From NCBI GenBank assembly GCA_937931765.1, contig CALHAO010000390.1:1-6717 (forward strand): 6,717 nt of DNA, read 5' to 3'. Origin of the DNA: an uncultured Thiotrichaceae bacterium (GTDB lineage: Bacteria; Pseudomonadota; Gammaproteobacteria; Thiotrichales; Thiotrichaceae). How positions within the stretch are numbered: the first letter of the stretch is position 1; the number at the start of each line of letters is the position of its first letter. The notes beneath the pieces are model-generated. The model ran no database searches. It saw nothing but the letters and a program-made list of their open reading frames with translations, and was not told the DNA's origin. Positions 4,690 through 6,717 of this stretch are shown piece by piece. The translations under genes and the position numbers were made by a program.

Positions 4690-6683
4690 TGTCCACACTG
4701 ATTAACATCCGCCAACGGATTATTATTTCACTACTGTGTTTCCTGCCAGTCACGGCTCAGGCTGAACTCAGGCTACCTGCGCTAATCAGTGATAACATGG
4801 TATTGCAACAGCATAGTCGCGCCCGGTTGTGGGGGCAGGCTGAGCCTGGATCAACAGTTGTTGCCCAAATAGCCAATCGTGAAAGCAGGGCGTTTACTGA
4901 TGCACAAGGTCATTGGGAAATTCACCTGCCGCAATTACCTGAAGGTAATCATCTGCTGCGGATTGAAGAGCAGTTTCAGGGTGATGTTTTGTCAGATGTG
5001 CAGATAAACGATGTCGCAGTCGGTGAAGTGTGGCTGGCATCCGGCCAATCCAATATGGAATGGCCGGTGGGTAAATCATCGGGTGCTGAGCTAGTGTCGG
5101 ATTTGCTTAAAGACACTGATCTGCGTTTCTTTGTGGTCAGTCACCAAACTGCGTTAACCCCCCAAGCCGATGTCAACGGCTACTGGGTGAAGGTGACGGC
5201 TGATAATGCTCTGGCGCTTTCGGGTATTGGGTTTTATTTTGCTGAGCAGCTGCAGCGTAAAAAGGGTGTGCCTGTGGGTATTATCCAGTCGGCCTGGGGC
5301 AGTACCAAGGTGGAGGCGTGGACGAGTCTTGAGGCGATAAAGGCTGAGCCGGAATTGCAGCCGGTACTGGATGAAATACAACGTCAGGCGAATCTGCCAG
5401 ATGTTAAAAAACAGGCGCATGAGCAGAAGCAGCTGGACTGGGAAGCGACCAGTTATTTGCCGGACACTGGTATCACCGTAGACACACAGGCGTTCAGTGC
5501 AGTGGGGTTTGATGACAGTGGCTGGCAGCCTGTTGAGTTACCTGCTTTGTTTAGTGATCTGGAATTTTTTGGTGATGGTGCTATCTGGTTCCGGCGTAGT
5601 TTTGTATTGGCTGATGAGGTGGTGCAACAGAATGCCGTTCTAAATCTGGGCATGATTGATGATTTCGATCGGGTGTTCATCAATGGCAAAGAGGTCGGTC
5701 AAACTGACCGTAATACAGCACATCATTGGCTACAGCCACGCCGCTATCAGATCGATGCGGGCTTATTGAAGCCTGGCCAAAATACCATAGCCATTCGGGT
5801 GTTTGATCAATATGGCGATGGTGGTTTCACCAGTCGACCACAAGATATGTTTCTGAAAACCGGCTTGCAGATATTGCCACTTTCTGGTGACTGGAAGTAT
5901 AAAGTCAGTATTGATAAACCGGCGATGCAGGCGGATTGGGCATCTGTTCCTATACCCTTGTATGGTCTGAGTAATCGTAATACGCCTGCTGTGCTTTACA
6001 ACGCGATGATTGCGCCACTCAGCAATTACACGCTACAGGGCGTGATCTGGTACCAGGGCGAGTCGGATGCCAAGCAGCCTGAGCGTTATCGGGTTTTATT
6101 CCCTGCTATGATCCGGCAGTGGCGACAAGCATGGCAGCAGAATTTCCCATTTTTGTTTGTACAGCTGGCGAATTTCGATTTACCCAATGATGATAGTCAG
6201 CAGAGCTGGGCGGCCATTCGTGCGATTCAGGCTGATACGGAGAAGGCTGTGGTCGGAACAGGTATGGTGACTGCAGTTGATGTGGGCGAGGCTGATAGTG
6301 TGCATCCGAAGAATAAACAGGTGGTGGGGCAGCGTTTGGCGAACCTGGCCTTAGGTACTGTTTATGGTGAGGATGTGGCTTGGCGGAGTCCGGAGTGTGC
6401 TAGGGCAGAATTTTCGGATGATGGCTCTACATTAATTTTGCACTGTGATTTTGCTGAGGGGCTTTATAGTAAGGGGGCGATTAGTGGGTTTGAGGTGACT
6501 GGAGTGGATGGGCAGTTTCAGACGGTGGCAGCTGTAATTGATGGTGATACCCTGAGCATCAATATTGAGGGTGTGGATAAGCCTGGTGTTGTTCGTTATG
6601 GCTGGAGTAATAATCCGGTGGTTAATATTTATAATGCTGGTGGCCTAACACTATTACCTTTTTTGTTTGTTTTGGGTGAGTAA
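4686..6683 (+). CDS. Exported sialate O-acetylesterase-type SGNH hydrolase
   Basis: This 665-residue protein begins with a Sec signal peptide: basic Arg9 and Arg11, hydrophobic core, likely cleavage after VTAQA at residue 26. It should act in the periplasm or outside the cell. Hallmarks of the SASA esterase family are GQSNMEWP with nucleophile Ser122, QSAWGSTKVEAW (201-212), WYQGESDA (455-462) and DSVHP with Asp537 and His540. The segment from about 265 to 375 (DDSGWQPVELP, IWFRRSF, VFINGKEVG) looks like a glycoside-hydrolase-family-2-type jelly-roll inserted in the catalytic domain, usual for bacterial members. The family removes O-acetyl groups from sialic acids or plant polysaccharides such as xylan; which one cannot be told. 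ATGs at 4686 and 4689 are both in frame and overlap the upstream stop by four bases or one, implying translational coupling. Length is complete and all catalytic blocks are intact. Confidence 0.92.
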   Translation: MMSTLINIRQRIIISLLCFLPVTAQAELRLPALISDNMVLQQHSRARLWGQAEPGSTVVAQIANRESRAFTDAQGHWEIHLPQLPEGNHLLRIEEQFQGDVLSDVQINDVAVGEVWLASGQSNMEWPVGKSSGAELVSDLLKDTDLRFFVVSHQTALTPQADVNGYWVKVTADNALALSGIGFYFAEQLQRKKGVPVGIIQSAWGSTKVEAWTSLEAIKAEPELQPVLDEIQRQANLPDVKKQAHEQKQLDWEATSYLPDTGITVDTQAFSAVGFDDSGWQPVELPALFSDLEFFGDGAIWFRRSFVLADEVVQQNAVLNLGMIDDFDRVFINGKEVGQTDRNTAHHWLQPRRYQIDAGLLKPGQNTIAIRVFDQYGDGGFTSRPQDMFLKTGLQILPLSGDWKYKVSIDKPAMQADWASVPIPLYGLSNRNTPAVLYNAMIAPLSNYTLQGVIWYQGESDAKQPERYRVLFPAMIRQWRQAWQQNFPFLFVQLANFDLPNDDSQQSWAAIRAIQADTEKAVVGTGMVTAVDVGEADSVHPKNKQVVGQRLANLALGTVYGEDVAWRSPECARAEFSDDGSTLILHCDFAEGLYSKGAISGFEVTGVDGQFQTVAAVIDGDTLSINIEGVDKPGVVRYGWSNNPVVNIYNAGGLTLLPFLFVLGE

Positions 6684-6717
6684 GTGAGCTTGGTGTACGG
6701 CAAGTACTTTAATTAAA

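Noticed and set aside
4686..4763. Lipoprotein signal on the esterase because of Cys18 in the hydrophobic segment
   Set aside because: The residues before the cysteine are Leu-Leu, which does not fit a lipobox, and a good signal peptidase I site follows at VTAQA.
6684..6717. Terminator or next gene after the esterase
   Set aside because: The 34 bases show no stem-loop with a T-run and no frame longer than a few codons; the window ends too soon to judge.

Overview
The window looks like chromosomal DNA from a gammaproteobacterium. The main clue is a full-length RlmF (23S rRNA m6A1618 methyltransferase) that closely follows the Escherichia coli protein along its length. The remaining genes fit a marine or plant-matter-degrading heterotroph, but the genus cannot be fixed from the sequence alone. 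No tRNA, rRNA, CRISPR array or insertion sequence is visible.

Layout. Positions 1-653 (+) hold the C-terminal part of a GlcD/D-2-hydroxyglutarate-dehydrogenase-type FAD oxidoreductase, cut by the window edge. Five bases later (659, +) begins what looks like the N-terminus of an isopenicillin N synthase-family 2-oxoglutarate/Fe(II) oxygenase. Its homology stops after about 40 codons, exactly where the stop codon of rlmF lies on the opposite strand (rlmF, 779-1756, -). A 140-base gap with possible divergent promoters follows. Then comes a tight four-gene + strand unit: an AruI-like thiamine-diphosphate 2-oxoacid decarboxylase (1912-3540), an unrecognised 53-residue protein (3543-3704), a DoeB/aspartoacylase-family zinc N-deacylase (3706-4689) and an exported sialate-O-acetylesterase-type SGNH esterase (4686-6683). 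Gaps inside this unit are 2 bases, 1 base and a 4-base overlap, so co-transcription and translational coupling are likely.

How the genes may work together (inference). The FAD enzyme could oxidise a 2-hydroxy acid to a 2-oxo acid, the thiamine enzyme could decarboxylate a 2-oxo acid to an aldehyde, the DoeB-like enzyme could remove an acyl group from an N-acylated (di)amino acid, and the exported esterase could remove O-acetyl groups outside the cytoplasm. That would be a small catabolic cluster for an acylated amino-acid-like or sugar-derived compound. The usual partners of the named relatives (AruH transaminase, DoeA ectoine hydrolase, DoeC/DoeD) are not in the window. rlmF appears to have landed in the middle of this cluster, destroying the oxygenase gene and separating the FAD gene from the rest. 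The decapitated oxygenase junction and the unrecognised 53-residue gene are the most unusual points.
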